From Paraescarpia echinospica (Eukaryota; Annelida; Polychaeta; Sabellida; Siboglinidae), in NCBI GenBank assembly GCA_020002185.1, contig JAHLWY010000274.1:1-64000 (forward strand): 64,000 nucleotides of DNA, in the 5' to 3' direction. The position numbers were made by a program, and so were the translations under genes. This document shows, piece by piece, positions 63,255 through 64,000 of the stretch (the first letter of the stretch is position 1; each line of letters starts with the position of its first letter). The notes beneath the pieces were generated by a model. That model saw only the letters and a list, made by a program, of their open reading frames with translations. It made no database searches and was not told the origin of the DNA.

Positions 63255-64000
63255 AGCAACTGCGTCTATGGTACTAGATATATTTTGTAGAATAATAAAG
63301 TATCATCATTATATTTTGACGTTGTTTCATGTGACGCCTAAATAGGGTAATTTATTTGTTGTTTAGATGTGGTTCAGGTTAACACAAAACAAATGCTCTT
63401 TACAAGCACCCACGAAAATGTATGGTTGATCTAATTAAAAGTGTTGACCCGCAGAGAGATAACCGAACAAAATTTGGCCAGCACCTTAAAACGTTGGTGG
63501 AACGCTGGACTAAGTCTAAAACACAAGAACAATACAATTGTATGTATACGTTTGTTGTATATTTAGTTATAGCGAACATGACAAAACAATAAAACATAAT
63601 GATTGAGTGACGGTACGGTAGAACAATTATTACCTATAATTATTATAAGATTAACGTAATACAATTTCTTTACAAAATATTTACATGAATATCTGCTGAG
63701 TGCAGATAACACCGAACCAATTATGTTCATTGAAAACTACACAACAATAAATTTGTCATACTAAAATGTAACTTGTGTTCAGAGACAGACAATTTAATAC
63801 CAGATGAAAAGGTTTTCCACAAGAACATATATAATTACTGAAAATATGCACATATATGCAATTAAAATGAGTAGCTGACAAAAGGTTGTGGTACATACTA
63901 CATGAACGAGGAGTCCACAAGTAGTAATCGCAGTGTAGCTGAATGCATCCCAGCGAAGTCGAAAGAATAACTGAAGCAACAGGTCTGATGAACACTGCAA
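63255..64000 (-). repeat. right arm of the second large inverted repeat, cut by the window end
   Basis: Complement of 56,240-56,850, with similarity still visible at base 64,000. It contains no gene. Confidence 0.85.

Noticed and set aside
1..64000. tRNA, rRNA, snRNA genes or riboswitches
   Set aside because: No A/B-box pair with cloverleaf potential and no rRNA core motif were noticed. A covariance-model scan (tRNAscan-SE, Infernal) would decide; a hit would overturn this.

Overview
The window looks like repeat-dense nuclear DNA of an aquatic invertebrate. The phylum cannot be fixed from sequence alone; the CR1-like LINE carrying a 2A-like motif, the RTE LINE, the INT-before-RT gypsy element and the Polinton would fit a mollusc, lancelet, hemichordate, annelid or cnidarian. 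No conserved host gene, rRNA, tRNA or CRISPR array was recognised. Almost everything supportable is mobile DNA.

1-15.5 kb is most of an endogenous Polinton/Maverick (adintovirus-like dsDNA virus). The left, plus-strand block (1.0-3.0 kb) holds an RPA-like ssDNA-binding protein followed by four short open segments that start right after splice-acceptor-like sites. Then comes the protein-primed DNA polymerase B (3.5-7.7 kb). Converging on it is a tightly packed minus-strand block: adenovirus-type protease, major capsid protein, two small basic virion-type proteins, minor capsid (penton) protein, a two-span membrane protein, retrovirus-type integrase with chromodomain, a small membrane ORF, two conserved Polinton proteins, the packaging ATPase and a NADAR/YbiA-like protein. 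Only two frame breaks were found (PolB C-terminus; the 12.8-13.6 kb gene), so the copy looks fairly recent. The left end lies outside the window and no terminal inverted repeat could be matched.

15.5-40 kb: after a minus-strand CR1-like LINE fragment (16.0-17.3 kb) comes the most striking structure, a 21,225-bp unit (17,729-38,953) that is essentially one giant inverted repeat. It starts AGTAGTAATG, ends with the complement, and is flanked by a perfect 6-bp duplication (AACACC). Removing it plus one copy of the duplication restores the reading frame of an old LINE reverse transcriptase split between 17.7 and 38.95 kb, so the unit inserted as a single event. Its arms are layers of tandem repeats (about 62-bp minisatellite, promoter-like GC-rich segment, 8-bp-based satellite, two further minisatellites). 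Nested inside are a Ty3/gypsy element with INT before RT (22.4-30.2 kb) and a CR1-like LINE (32.4-36.3 kb). The 5'-AG termini and 6-bp duplication match the known signature of Polinton integration.

40-64 kb is AT-richer DNA with smaller mobile elements: a 2.9-kb TIR-bounded unit with a decayed Cys-rich gene (41.4-44.3 kb), a 42-bp triple repeat, palindromic GGCCCAA repeats, a TA-flanked MITE, hAT remnants (48.8 and 52.0-52.9 kb), a minus-strand RTE LINE (49.3-52.0 kb), a decayed LINE (55 kb), a second large inverted repeat (56.2 kb to the window end) containing a smaller TIR unit (56.9-58.7 kb), and a CR1-like LINE with FP-C-like, PHD-finger, endonuclease and RT parts (59.2-63.2 kb).
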